Origin: Hanstruepera neustonica
GTDB lineage: Bacteria; Bacteroidota; Bacteroidia; Flavobacteriales; Flavobacteriaceae
DNA length: 64,000 nt
Reading direction: 5' to 3'
Assembly: GCF_002895005.1 (NCBI RefSeq)
Contig: NZ_POWF01000001.1
Coordinates: 536,344-600,343 of the forward strand
A program made the translations under genes and the position numbers. Under the pieces are notes generated by a model, which was not told the origin of the DNA, ran no database searches, and saw only the letters and a list, made by a program, of their open reading frames with translations. This document shows, in pieces, positions 42,946 to 51,653 of this stretch; position 1 is the stretch's first letter, and every line of letters begins with the position of its first letter.

Positions 42946-43863
42946 ATGATGAAAAAACTATATATAATTTTAGTATTTGTATTGTCTGTGTCCTTTTTAC
43001 AGGCGCAACAAGACCCTCAGTATACACAGTATATGTATAATATGAATGTTGTTAACCCAGCTTATGCAGGTTCGTTTGAAGGTATTGCTGTTGGAGCTCT
43101 TTATAGAAGTCAATGGGTAGGTTTAGAAGGTGCCCCAAATACAGGGACTTTGGCTATCCATTCTCCTGTTGGAAGAAGAGTGGGACTTGGATTCTCTTTT
43201 ATTAATGATGAAATTGGTCCTGTAAGGGAAAATAATGCCTATGCGGATTTCTCTTATACATTGCCACTAGGAAATGAAAATAAGCTTGCTTTGGGTGTTA
43301 AAGCGGGTGCTACATTCCATAAAATTGGCTTGATAGGACTGGCTGTAATTGATGCAAATGACCCGTTTTTGCAAGAAAATGTAGATGCTGTTACACCAAA
43401 TGTTGGAGCAGGTGTTTACTTCTACAGGCCAGATAAGTACTATATCTCCTTATCTATGCCAAATATGCTTAATTCGGTTCATTTAGATGCTACAAATGGC
43501 ACAAAAGTCGGTTCTGAAACGCAGCATTTATTTGCAGCAGCTGGATATGTGTTTAGCTTGTCTGATAACTTTGCCTTAAAGCCTCATGGATTGCTAAAAG
43601 TTGCCTTTGATGCACCTGTTAGTTTCGACTTAAATGCCAATTTGTTCATGTATAATATTGTTGAAGTGGGTGTTGGTTATCGATTGGAAGATTCATTCAG
43701 TGGTATGATTAACTTTATGGTTGCTCCTAATTTAAGAATAGGGTATGCTTATGATAGTATTAGGTCAGATTTAAACATAGCGACTAGTTCATCACATGAG
43801 ATATTTATAAACTTTGATTTCAGTTTTACGAAAAAGGTATCTCGTTCACCTCGTTATTTCTAA
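42946..43863 (+). CDS. PorP/SprF-family type IX secretion outer-membrane protein
   Basis: 305 residues with a signal peptide (VSFLQAQ). The mature start QQDPQYTQYMYNMNVVNPAYAG is split here for its motifs: DPQYTQYMYN and NPAYAGS are the signature of PorP/SprF proteins. The rest is a beta-barrel, ending in an aromatic residue (SPRYF). In Flavobacterium johnsoniae SprF is required for secretion of the type B-sorted adhesin SprB. Its position 20 bases after a type-B-sorted giant protein strongly suggests it is the dedicated partner. The next gene encodes an OmpA-family protein, completing the usual three-gene arrangement. Confidence 0.95.
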   Translation: MMKKLYIILVFVLSVSFLQAQQDPQYTQYMYNMNVVNPAYAGSFEGIAVGALYRSQWVGLEGAPNTGTLAIHSPVGRRVGLGFSFINDEIGPVRENNAYADFSYTLPLGNENKLALGVKAGATFHKIGLIGLAVIDANDPFLQENVDAVTPNVGAGVYFYRPDKYYISLSMPNMLNSVHLDATNGTKVGSETQHLFAAAGYVFSLSDNFALKPHGLLKVAFDAPVSFDLNANLFMYNIVEVGVGYRLEDSFSGMINFMVAPNLRIGYAYDSIRSDLNIATSSSHEIFINFDFSFTKKVSRSPRYF

Positions 43864-43882
43864 TCACTTAAGCTTAAACATT

Positions 43883-45784
43883 ATGAAAAACTTTAAAATA
43901 TTTATAACACTAGTATTATTGGGTAGCTTAAGTATAACTGCTCAAAACAAGCAAACTCAAGCAGCCGACAAACATTTTTCAAGATTTGAATTTATTCAAG
44001 CAATTGACAGCTATATGAAATTGGTTGAAGATGGTAAAGCTGATGAATATGTCTATGCTCAATTAGCCGAAGCGAACTATAATATTTTTAATACCACAGA
44101 AGCTGAAAGATGGTATGCGAAAACACTAGAAACTTCTCAAGATTCTGAAACCATTTATAAATACTCACAAATGCTTAAGGCAAACGGAAAGTATGAGGAA
44201 TCAAGTAAATGGATGCAAAAGTTTGCTGATGCTAACCCTAAAGATGATAGAGCTATCGCATTCAAATCCAATCCTGATTTCGTAACAGGAATTTTAGAAG
44301 GAGAGAAAAAATACGATATTAAAGCGTTGCCTTTTAATTCAGAAGAATCTGATTTTGGTGGAACTGTCGCTAATGATATGGTGTACTTTGCATCAGCTAG
44401 AAATAAAGCTAGACGAAACTATGGTTGGAATGAAGAACCGTTTTTAGATGTTTACAGTGTGTCTTTAACTTTGGATGAGTCAGATCAAGAAGGGGAATTG
44501 GTAAATGGTGCCATTAACACCAGACACCATGAAGGCACCGTGACTTTTAGTCCAGATGGAAATACCATGTACTTTTCTCGGGAAAGTTTTTTTGAAGGTG
44601 ATTATGAAAAGGATCAGACCAACAAAAATAAATTGAGTGTATTTTACCTTTACAAAGCGACAAATGATGGGGATAAGTGGAGTAATGTTGAGCCTTTGAA
44701 TAGTATTAATAATCGCAATTATAATGTGAGCGCTCCTGCTATGAGTGCCGATGGGAAAACACTATATTTTCATTCTGATATGCCAGGAGGACATGGTTTA
44801 TTTGATTTGTACAAGGTTTCTGTTAACAGCGATGGAACAGTTGGAGAGCCAGAAAATTTAGGAGATACTATTAATACAGAAGGGAATGACAGATTTCCAT
44901 TTGAAGCAAGTAATGGAACGTTGTATTTTTCTTCAGATGGACATTTAGGTCTTGGTGGATTGGATGTTTTTTATGTGTCTGAATCTGGTAAAGTTGAAAA
45001 TGCAGGAACACCAATTAATAGTAATTCTGATGATTTTGCATTTACTATAGATGAAGAAACAGGCGAAGGCTATGTCTCTTCCAACAGACCTGGAGGAAAA
45101 GGGAACGATGATATTTATGGTGTTAAAAGATTAGAACCTTGTGATGTTATGGTCATAACGACTGTTATGGATAGCGAATCGGGAGACCCATTGTCTAATG
45201 TAAGTGTTGTGATAAAAGATTCTAATGATCGTATTTTATCATCTCAAACTTCAGATGATAAAGGACAGGTTACTTATCAAGTTACTTGCGATAAGCCATT
45301 GGAAATTTCAGGCACATTACCAGATTATGAAGGAAACACCTTGAGTTTTGCTGGTAGCAAGGATGAAGAAGTCAATTTACAATTGGAATTAAAACCAATT
45401 GATAAGATAATTGTAGAAGATCGTGTGGTGTTAAATCCAATTTTGTTTGATTTTGATAAATCCAATATTACCTCACAAGGTGCTTTTGAGTTAGATAAAT
45501 TGGTAGCTATCATGAACAAGTACCCAGATATGATAATTTTAGCTGAATCGCATACCGATTCTAGAGGTAGTAATAAGTATAATGAGGAACTATCTGATAG
45601 AAGAGCTAAATCTACGGTTCAATATGTAATTTCAAAAGGTATTGATGCCAGTAGAATCTCTGGTGTTGGTAAAGGCGAGAATGAACTTAAAGTTGATTGC
45701 GGTTCTAAATGTACTGAAGAGGAACACCAAATGAACAGACGTTCAGAGTTTATTATTGTAAGCGGTGGACCAAATCAAGAATAA
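43883..45784 (+). CDS. OmpA-family protein with TPR, PD40 propeller and peptidoglycan-binding domain
   Basis: About 633 residues from the ATG at 43883, which starts a signal peptide (MKNFKIFITLVLLGSLSITA); the longer frame overlaps sprF. Domains in order: TPR-like helices (about 20-130), WD40-like PD40 beta-propeller (VTFSPDGNTMYFSRES, APAMSADGKTLYF, LYFSSDGHLGLGG), a carboxypeptidase-regulatory-like domain (about 435-500), and an OmpA domain (ILFDFDKSNIT, ILAESHTDSRGS, NRRSEFII). This is the architecture of PorE-type proteins and of proteins encoded beside sprF genes. It likely links the outer-membrane secretion or adhesin complex to peptidoglycan. A bidirectional terminator follows. Confidence 0.92.
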   Translation: MKNFKIFITLVLLGSLSITAQNKQTQAADKHFSRFEFIQAIDSYMKLVEDGKADEYVYAQLAEANYNIFNTTEAERWYAKTLETSQDSETIYKYSQMLKANGKYEESSKWMQKFADANPKDDRAIAFKSNPDFVTGILEGEKKYDIKALPFNSEESDFGGTVANDMVYFASARNKARRNYGWNEEPFLDVYSVSLTLDESDQEGELVNGAINTRHHEGTVTFSPDGNTMYFSRESFFEGDYEKDQTNKNKLSVFYLYKATNDGDKWSNVEPLNSINNRNYNVSAPAMSADGKTLYFHSDMPGGHGLFDLYKVSVNSDGTVGEPENLGDTINTEGNDRFPFEASNGTLYFSSDGHLGLGGLDVFYVSESGKVENAGTPINSNSDDFAFTIDEETGEGYVSSNRPGGKGNDDIYGVKRLEPCDVMVITTVMDSESGDPLSNVSVVIKDSNDRILSSQTSDDKGQVTYQVTCDKPLEISGTLPDYEGNTLSFAGSKDEEVNLQLELKPIDKIIVEDRVVLNPILFDFDKSNITSQGAFELDKLVAIMNKYPDMIILAESHTDSRGSNKYNEELSDRRAKSTVQYVISKGIDASRISGVGKGENELKVDCGSKCTEEEHQMNRRSEFIIVSGGPNQE

Positions 45785-45808
45785 AAAATTAAGCTTAAAA
45801 TAAGACAT

Positions 45809-45841
45809 AAAAAAAGCCTTACGATATCGTAAGGCTTTTTT
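45809..45841. terminator. Bidirectional terminator between the OmpA gene and RNase G
   Basis: Palindrome AAAAAAAGCCTTACGAT / ATCGTAAGGCTTTTTT between convergent genes. Confidence 0.88.
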
Positions 45842-45842
45842 A

Positions 45843-47387
45843 TTATTTAATTTGATTACCATCTTTGTCAAAAAAGTGGTATTCTAAATATGTGTAAGCA
45901 TCTCTAGGTAAAATTTTCACCCATTTTTTATGTTCAAAAAACCATTTTGAACGGATTGATGGAAAGCCTTTGGTTAAAAAGGCTGCTATAAAAGGATGTG
46001 TGTTTAAGGTCAGCTTTTTATAGTCTTTTTTAATTAATTGTTCAAGATCATGAGTTATTTTGGGCACAATTCCTATTGGTGCCTCTACCTCTGTACCATT
46101 AAGGTCATTAGGGTTTTCCTCACGCGTTTTAATGTTCATTTCTTGGCGAACACGCTGTCTTGTAATCTGTACTAAACCAAATTTACTTGGTGGTAGTATT
46201 TTGTGTTTGGCTCTATCATCCTTCATTTCATCACGAAGAAAATTATAAAGCGTTTTTCTGTTTTCAGCTCTGGTCATATCAATAAAGTCTATAACTATGA
46301 TGCCTCCCATATCCCTCAAGCGCAATTGCCTGGCGATTTCAGCGGCGGCTATCATATTGACTTCTAATGCTGTGTCCTCTTGAGTTTTGGCTTTATTGGA
46401 ACGGTTACCACTGTTAACATCTACGACATGAAGTGCTTCAGTGTGTTCGATAACCAAATAAGCTCCTTTTGCCATTGAAACGGTTTTGCCGAATGACGTT
46501 TTAATCTGTCTTTCAACACCAAATTTTTCAAAAATGGGCACATTAGATTGATATAACTTAACTATAGATTCTTTTTTTGGTGCAATTTCTTGCACATAAT
46601 CTTTAATTTGAATGTAAAGTGCTTCGTCATCCACATGAATATTGGTGAAGGAATCATTGAATATATCTCGTAATATTGACGAGGCTTTATTCAATTCTCC
46701 TAAAACTTTGCTGGGATGATGTGCTCTGTCTAGTTTTTTACACATTGCGGTCCAACGACCTAACAAATTTTGTAAATCTCTATCCAATTCTGCAACTTTC
46801 TTGCCTTCTGCAACGGTACGAACAATAACACCAAAGCCTTGCGGTGTAATACTCCTTACAAGGCGTTTTAAGCGATCTTTTTCCTCTTTATCTTCTATCT
46901 TCTGTGAAATAGAAATTCTATCGGAAAAAGGCACTAAAACAATATATCGACCAGCTATTGAAAGCTCGGAACTAATTCTAGGTCCTTTAGTAGATATTGG
47001 CTCTTTTACTATTTGTACCAAGATAGATTGATTGGACTTTAAGACATCATTTATCTTACCGTCTTTATCAATATCTTTTTCAAATGGGAAATTCTTTAAA
47101 GAATAATCTTTTAGTCTACCTGTGCTTACACGTTTTGTGAATTTTAAAAGGGAAGGAAGTTTAGGCCCTAGATCGTGATAATGTAAAAAGGCATCTTTTT
47201 CATAGCCTACATTTACAAAAGCAGCATTTAAGCCCGGAACAGCTTTTCTTATTTTGGCTATAAACACATCACCAACAGAAAAATTGTTTCCTCCTTCATC
47301 TTTTTGTAATTCAATTAGTCTTCCATCTTTTAATAAGGCAAAATCAACGTTATCAGAATCAGATCGAATAATCAATTCTTTATCCAT
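45843..47387 (-). CDS. rng: Ribonuclease E/G family endoribonuclease
   Basis: 514 residues, RNase G-like in length (no long C-terminal degradosome scaffold). The N-terminus holds an S1 domain (GDVFIAKIRKAVPGLNAAFV). The catalytic core shows HVVDVNSGN (first metal-binding Asp) and GGIIVIDFIDM (second Asp), with the RNase H-like fold region between. The zinc-link Cys pair of Escherichia coli RNase E (CxxC) is not visible. It cleaves single-stranded A/U-rich RNA with 5' monophosphate sensing and matures rRNA. The gene is read leftward from a spacer containing a small ORF and HU. Confidence 0.93.
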   Translation of the reverse strand: MDKELIIRSDSDNVDFALLKDGRLIELQKDEGGNNFSVGDVFIAKIRKAVPGLNAAFVNVGYEKDAFLHYHDLGPKLPSLLKFTKRVSTGRLKDYSLKNFPFEKDIDKDGKINDVLKSNQSILVQIVKEPISTKGPRISSELSIAGRYIVLVPFSDRISISQKIEDKEEKDRLKRLVRSITPQGFGVIVRTVAEGKKVAELDRDLQNLLGRWTAMCKKLDRAHHPSKVLGELNKASSILRDIFNDSFTNIHVDDEALYIQIKDYVQEIAPKKESIVKLYQSNVPIFEKFGVERQIKTSFGKTVSMAKGAYLVIEHTEALHVVDVNSGNRSNKAKTQEDTALEVNMIAAAEIARQLRLRDMGGIIVIDFIDMTRAENRKTLYNFLRDEMKDDRAKHKILPPSKFGLVQITRQRVRQEMNIKTREENPNDLNGTEVEAPIGIVPKITHDLEQLIKKDYKKLTLNTHPFIAAFLTKGFPSIRSKWFFEHKKWVKILPRDAYTYLEYHFFDKDGNQIK

Positions 47388-47534
47388 TTAGTTAATTTTT
47401 ATCCATCACGACAAAGCGCGACAGATGGATTAATACTAATTCTTCACAGGATTTTTAATCCATAGAGTCACTCATTTCGCAAGGTAATACGAAACTGAAA
47501 CTCACTATCAAAGAACGTTTTGATTTTAAAACCA

Positions 47535-47560
47535 AAAAAGTAGTTTGCCAACTACTTTTT
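47535..47560 (-). terminator. Terminator downstream of the small Lys/Arg-rich ORF
   Basis: Perfect stem AAAAAGTAGTT / AACTACTTTTT with a TGCC loop; on the minus strand it ends in a T-run, 5 bases after the small ORF's stop. Confidence 0.8.
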
Positions 47561-47564
47561 CAGT

Positions 47565-47657
47565 TTATTTTTTCTTTTTGTGACGATTAGCGCGTCTTCT
47601 CTTTTTACGCTTATGCGTCGCTACCTTGTGTCTTTTTCTCTTTTTACCACTTGGCAT
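47565..47657 (-). CDS. 30-residue Lys/Arg-rich protein resembling the mS38 C-terminal domain
   Basis: Translation of the minus strand from the ATG at 47657 gives MPSGKKRKRHKVATHKRKKR followed by RRANRHKKKK and a TAA at 47565. Over half the residues are Lys, Arg or His. The KKRKRHK...HKRKKRRR...RHKKK pattern resembles the C-terminal domain of mitochondrial ribosomal protein mS38 (AURKAIP1/COX24), and I recall equally short Bacteroidota proteins given that domain name. It is flanked by its own terminator and lies 35 bases downstream of HU on the same strand. A ribosomal or rRNA-binding role is inference. It is short enough to be missed by gene callers. Confidence 0.75.
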   Translation of the reverse strand: MPSGKKRKRHKVATHKRKKRRRANRHKKKK

Positions 47658-47692
47658 AAATGTCTTCTTTTAAGGTTAATTAATAAATGTTT

Positions 47693-47983
47693 TTATTTAA
47701 CGTCTACATTAGTTTTTACACCTTCAACAAAAACTTTTGCAGGTTTAAATGCTGGAATATTGTGAGCTGGAATCTTGATGGTAGTATTTTTTGAAATGTT
47801 TCTACCTGTTTTTTCCGCTCTAGTTTTAATGATAAAGCTTCCAAATCCTCTTAAATAAACGTTATCACCGCTCTCTAAAGAAGTTTTTACTTCATCCATA
47901 AATGTTTCAACAGTTGCCTGTACATCTCCTTTTTCAATTCCTAATTTTTCTGAAATTTTTGCTACTAAATCAGCCTTCGTCAT
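47693..47983 (-). CDS. hup: HU/IHF-family nucleoid DNA-binding protein
   Basis: 96 residues from the ATG at 47983 (MTKADLVAKISEKLGIEKGD); the frame extends upstream to 48049 but that would include the promoter and no homologous residues. It has the HU helical body and the beta-arm region VYLRGFGSFIIKTRAEKTGRN split around GFGSF, with the intercalating Pro in IPAHNIPAFKPAK. It bends and compacts DNA as a dimer. The extra C-terminal VFVEGVKTNVDVK is slightly longer than in E. coli HU. Confidence 0.95.
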   Translation of the reverse strand: MTKADLVAKISEKLGIEKGDVQATVETFMDEVKTSLESGDNVYLRGFGSFIIKTRAEKTGRNISKNTTIKIPAHNIPAFKPAKVFVEGVKTNVDVK

Positions 47984-48025
47984 TTTAAATATTTTTTGTG
48001 TTACTATTAATCTTTTAAAGGGTTG

Positions 48026-48058
48026 CAAATATAGGAATTTAATATTCAATATTTCAAA
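48026..48058 (-). promoter_or_regulatory. Predicted promoter of the HU gene
   Basis: Minus strand TTTG (48058-48055), 21-bp spacer, TATATTTG (48033-48026): a full Bacteroidota promoter. The ATG lies 42 bases downstream, which supports the start at 47983. Confidence 0.7.
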
Positions 48059-48091
48059 CCTAATTCATTAAAATTTAAGAATATAAACGAT

Positions 48092-48099
48092 TATTTTTG
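48092..48099 (+). promoter_or_regulatory. Predicted -7 element of mutY
   Basis: TATTTTTG, perfect consensus, 19 bases before the ATG; the -33 region is AT-rich without a clear TTG. Confidence 0.5.
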
Positions 48100-48118
48100 C
48101 ATTTAGTATATACTCTAA

Positions 48119-49141
48119 ATGCATATTACAAAAATTTTAACATCTTGGTATTCAGATAATAAGCGCGAATTGCCTTGGCGCAACACTAAAAACCCATATT
48201 TCATTTGGTTATCGGAAATAATCTTGCAGCAAACACAAGTTAAGCAAGGATTACCATATTATAAAGCATTTATAAAGCAGTATCCAACGGTATTTCATCT
48301 GGCTAAAGCTTCTGAAGAGGCTGTTTTAAAATTATGGCAAGGTTTAGGCTATTATTCACGAGCAAGAAATCTTCACGCTACTGCTAAGTTCATTGCCCAT
48401 GAACTGAATGGTGAGTTTCCTAAAGATTATAATGGACTGATAAAATTAAAAGGCGTTGGAGATTATACGGCAAGTGCCATTGCATCAATATGCTATAACG
48501 AGGCAACAGCTGTCGTGGACGGTAATGTGTTTAGAGTACTATCTAGATTTTACGGCATCCAAACTCCTATTAATAGTACACCAGGAAAAAAAGAGTTCAA
48601 AGAACGGGCACAACAAATCATTGACAAAAAAAACCCAGCTGAATTCAATCAAGCGATTATGGAGTTTGGCGCTGTTCAATGCAAACCCAATAGCCCTGAT
48701 TGTTCCATATGCCCTTTACAGTTAAAATGTTTTGCATTCCATACAGGAAAAATAAAAGACTTGCCTCAAAAAATCAAAGCAGCCAAGCCTATAAAAAGAC
48801 ACCTTAATTATATTGTCTATATGTCGGATTCCCATACAACTGTTCTAGAAAAAAGAGTTGGTAAGGGCATATGGCAAAATCTATATCAGTTTCCATTAAT
48901 TGAATCTGACAAGGAGTTACAACCCAAAGAATTCAAGAAACAGCTTAATGTCAATCATAAAAGTATAGTATTGTTTAACGAGAACCCGATTGTGCATAAG
49001 CTCTCTCATCAACATTTGTATACCAAGTTTTGGATTGTAAAAGTGACAAGTTTATCTGAAAACGCCATTCCAATAAATAAAATCAATGACTTTGCAACCC
49101 CCATATTAATTAAAAACTTTATTGATGACTTCAATTTTTAA
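48119..49141 (+). CDS. mutY: A/G-specific adenine DNA glycosylase
   Basis: 340 residues. It removes adenine mispaired with 8-oxoguanine. Helix-hairpin-helix glycosylase fold: catalytic Glu in WLSEIILQQTQV, HhH loop LKGVGDYTASAIAS, catalytic Asp in VVDGNVFRVL, and the 4Fe-4S cluster with spacing C-x6-C-x2-C-x5-C (CKPNSPDCSICPLQLKC). The C-terminal MutT-like 8-oxoG recognition domain is present but short (about residues 225-340). It begins the mutY-ssb-gldE-gldD cluster conserved in Flavobacteriia. Confidence 0.96.
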   Translation: MHITKILTSWYSDNKRELPWRNTKNPYFIWLSEIILQQTQVKQGLPYYKAFIKQYPTVFHLAKASEEAVLKLWQGLGYYSRARNLHATAKFIAHELNGEFPKDYNGLIKLKGVGDYTASAIASICYNEATAVVDGNVFRVLSRFYGIQTPINSTPGKKEFKERAQQIIDKKNPAEFNQAIMEFGAVQCKPNSPDCSICPLQLKCFAFHTGKIKDLPQKIKAAKPIKRHLNYIVYMSDSHTTVLEKRVGKGIWQNLYQFPLIESDKELQPKEFKKQLNVNHKSIVLFNENPIVHKLSHQHLYTKFWIVKVTSLSENAIPINKINDFATPILIKNFIDDFNF

Positions 49142-49201
49142 AGTGAAAGTTACTCCAGTCATATTTTTTTCTTAAATTTAAGATTATGAATTGCAAAAGC
49201 G

Positions 49202-49209
49202 TAATTTTG
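49202..49209 (+). promoter_or_regulatory. Predicted -7 element of ssb
   Basis: TAATTTTG, perfect consensus, 19 bases before the ssb start; no TTG at the right distance. Confidence 0.5.
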
Positions 49210-49228
49210 CACAATAAAATCATATAAA

Positions 49229-49687
49229 ATGTCAGGAACACTAAATAAAGTTATGCTTATTGGGCATCTGGGAGATGAAGTTAAAATGCACTATTTTGAA
49301 GGAGGTGGATGCATTGGGAGGTTTCCGTTGGCTACAAACGAAACCTATACCAATAAACAAACTAATGAGCGTGTTACCAATACGGAATGGCATAACATTG
49401 TGGTCAGAAATAAAGCGGCCGAAATTTTTGAAAAGTATGTAAGTAAAGGCGATAAAGTATATATTGAGGGTAGAATAAAAACGAGAAAATGGCAGGATGA
49501 AAATGGAAATGACAGATACTCTACAGAAATTCAATGTACAGATTTCACCTTCTTAACTACCAAGAACGAAAGTGCTACTGGTTCTAATACCCAACAAGGC
49601 AATCAAGCCAATCCTGTTGGTCATAAAGCAGAGCCTATCAATCACAAACCTGAAGTTGATTTACCAGAAGACGATTTACCGTTCTAA
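49229..49687 (+). CDS. ssb: Single-stranded DNA-binding protein
   Basis: 152 residues: OB-fold (MSGTLNKVMLIGHLGDEVKM split at start; WHNIVVRNKAAEIFEKYV; VYIEGRIKTRKW) followed by a Gln/Asn-rich linker and the acidic protein-interaction tail DLPEDDLPF. It coats ssDNA in replication and repair as a tetramer. The residue pattern FEGGGCIGRFPLATNE is characteristic of the Bacteroidota SSB. It is 24 bases upstream of gldE. Confidence 0.96.
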   Translation: MSGTLNKVMLIGHLGDEVKMHYFEGGGCIGRFPLATNETYTNKQTNERVTNTEWHNIVVRNKAAEIFEKYVSKGDKVYIEGRIKTRKWQDENGNDRYSTEIQCTDFTFLTTKNESATGSNTQQGNQANPVGHKAEPINHKPEVDLPEDDLPF

Positions 49688-49711
49688 ATTGTTTAATTAA
49701 AACCCAAGCTA

Positions 49712-51016
49712 TTGGATCCTGAACCCCCGAGTTTTTTAGCGCTTCTAATAACAATAGAATATTCTTTAATATTTGGTTTTGTACTGCTCTTTGTACTACT
49801 TATTTGTTCTGCCTTAATTTCTGGTGCCGAAGTTGCCTTGTTCTCGCTTACCCGATCAGACATTGAGGATAATCTAGATGAAAAAAACACGGCACTTTCA
49901 ATTATCTCAAAGTTACTTGATAGACCAAAGAAATTATTGGCCACCATTCTTGTTGCCAATAACTTTATTAACATAGGTATTGTTATATTGTTTGCCTATT
50001 TGGGCAATTTTATTTTTGAAGGGATTGAAAATTATATTGTTAAATTCTTATTGGAAGTTGTTGTTGTAACCTTCTTGATTTTATTGTTTGGTGAAATACT
50101 TCCTAAAATATATGCCAGTAGAAATAAATTAAAGTTTGCCATCTTCATGGCTTATCCATTAAGGGTACTTGATGTTATTTTTTCACCCTTAAGCCTTCCA
50201 ATGCGAAGTGTCACGATTTTTATTCACGGTAAACTGGGTAAACAAAAATCTAATTTAAGTGTTGATCAATTATCTCAAGCACTTGAATTAACGAGTGAAG
50301 ACGATACCACCATGGAAGAACAGAAAATATTACAGGGTATCGTGTCATTTGGTAATACAGACACCAAACAGGTTATGAGGCCTCGAATTGATATTTTTGC
50401 ATTGAACATAAACCTGAAATATTTAGAAGTTATACCAGAAATTATAGCAAATGGATATTCACGAATCCCTGTTTATGAAGATAGTATTGATACTATTAAA
50501 GGAATTCTTTACGTTAAAGACTTACTGCCTTACATAGATCGGAAACAGTTTGATTGGACAACATTAATGCGCGAACCATTTTTTGTTCCCGAAAACAAAA
50601 AATTAGATGACTTGATGGCTGAATTTCAAGAAAAGAAAGTGCATCTAGCCGTTGTTGTTGATGAATATGGTGGAACATCAGGACTCATTTCGTTGGAAGA
50701 CATCATTGAAGAAATTGTAGGTGATATTAGTGATGAATTTGATGATGAAGATTTAATTTATTCCAAACTTGATGATAAGAATTATGTTTTCGAAGGGAAA
50801 ACTGCTCTAAAGGATTTTTATAAAATTGTCAAATTGGAAGAGGGTGCTATATTTGAAGAAAATAAGGGTGAAGCCGAAACATTGGCTGGGTTTGTTCTAG
50901 AGATTTCAAAAAGTTTTCCAAAACAAGGCAGTAAAATAATTTTTGAAGATTTCGTTTTTACAGTAGAGGCTTTAGACAATAAACGTATAACAAGATTAAA
51001 AATCACATTACCATAA
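49712..51016 (+). CDS. gldE: Gliding motility-associated membrane protein GldE (CNNM/CorC-like)
   Basis: 434 residues, starting at a TTG (49712), since no in-frame ATG precedes the first transmembrane helix. Order: CNNM (DUF21) transmembrane domain with three helices (about 15-150), a CBS pair (about 215-330; VMRPRIDIFAL, GYSRIPVYEDS, HLAVVVDEYGG), and a CorC_HlyC domain at the end. Its location between ssb and gldD identifies it as GldE. GldE is needed for gliding and T9SS function in Flavobacterium; its exact biochemical role is unsettled. Confidence 0.93.
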   Translation: MDPEPPSFLALLITIEYSLIFGFVLLFVLLICSALISGAEVALFSLTRSDIEDNLDEKNTALSIISKLLDRPKKLLATILVANNFINIGIVILFAYLGNFIFEGIENYIVKFLLEVVVVTFLILLFGEILPKIYASRNKLKFAIFMAYPLRVLDVIFSPLSLPMRSVTIFIHGKLGKQKSNLSVDQLSQALELTSEDDTTMEEQKILQGIVSFGNTDTKQVMRPRIDIFALNINLKYLEVIPEIIANGYSRIPVYEDSIDTIKGILYVKDLLPYIDRKQFDWTTLMREPFFVPENKKLDDLMAEFQEKKVHLAVVVDEYGGTSGLISLEDIIEEIVGDISDEFDDEDLIYSKLDDKNYVFEGKTALKDFYKIVKLEEGAIFEENKGEAETLAGFVLEISKSFPKQGSKIIFEDFVFTVEALDNKRITRLKITLP

Positions 51017-51021
51017 TTTAA

Positions 51022-51603
51022 ATGAAGCAACTGGCGTTTGTAACTTTAATTTTTTTAATATGTTTTTCTTGCGGTAACGATACCATGCCAAAACCGAATG
51101 CTTATTTGCGTTTAGACTATCCTGAAGCAGATTACAAAATTTTTGACCCTGGCTTTCCATTTACTTTTGAAAAAAATGAGTTGGCAACTGAAATTAGAGC
51201 ACGTATTCTAACAGCTGATTCTGCTAGTTTAGGAATTGATATTATTTATCCATCATTAAAAGGGACTATTTATTTAACCTACAAAAAAGTAAATAGCAGT
51301 GAAGATAAGCTTAAAAGTCTATTGCGTGATGCCCAAAGTTTTACACAAGAACATACTCAAAAGGCTGATGAAATAACTGAGCAGATATACCAAAATAATG
51401 AACACAAAGTATATGGAATGTTCTATGAAGTAGGTGGTAATGCCGCATCGCAGTCTCAATTTTATGTAACAGATAGCATCAATCATTTCTTAACAGGATC
51501 TTTGTATTTCTACGCAAAACCTAATTATGATTCTATTTTACCAGCTGCCAATTACTTGCAGAAGGATATTCAAAAAATCATGGAAACTGTGAGATGGAAA
51601 TAA
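51022..51603 (+). CDS. gldD: Gliding motility lipoprotein GldD
   Basis: 193 residues with a lipoprotein signal ending FLICFSCGND (Cys17). The mature N-terminus MPKPNAYLRLDYPEADY carries the P-K-P-x-(A/G)-Y-x-R-(L/I)-x-Y-P pattern typical of GldD. It lies 5 bases after gldE and is required for gliding in Flavobacterium johnsoniae. It is the last gene of the cluster; a terminator hairpin begins in the stop codon. Confidence 0.94.
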   Translation: MKQLAFVTLIFLICFSCGNDTMPKPNAYLRLDYPEADYKIFDPGFPFTFEKNELATEIRARILTADSASLGIDIIYPSLKGTIYLTYKKVNSSEDKLKSLLRDAQSFTQEHTQKADEITEQIYQNNEHKVYGMFYEVGGNAASQSQFYVTDSINHFLTGSLYFYAKPNYDSILPAANYLQKDIQKIMETVRWK

Positions 51604-51633
51604 AAAAGGCTTTCATAATTGAAAGCCTTTTTT
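51602..51633. terminator. Bidirectional terminator after gldD
   Basis: Stem AAAAAAGGCTTTCA / TGAAAGCCTTTTTT, overlapping the gldD stop; faces the convergent HMA lipoprotein gene. Confidence 0.87.
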
Positions 51634-51653
51634 ATCTCATGTTGATGCTCTAT

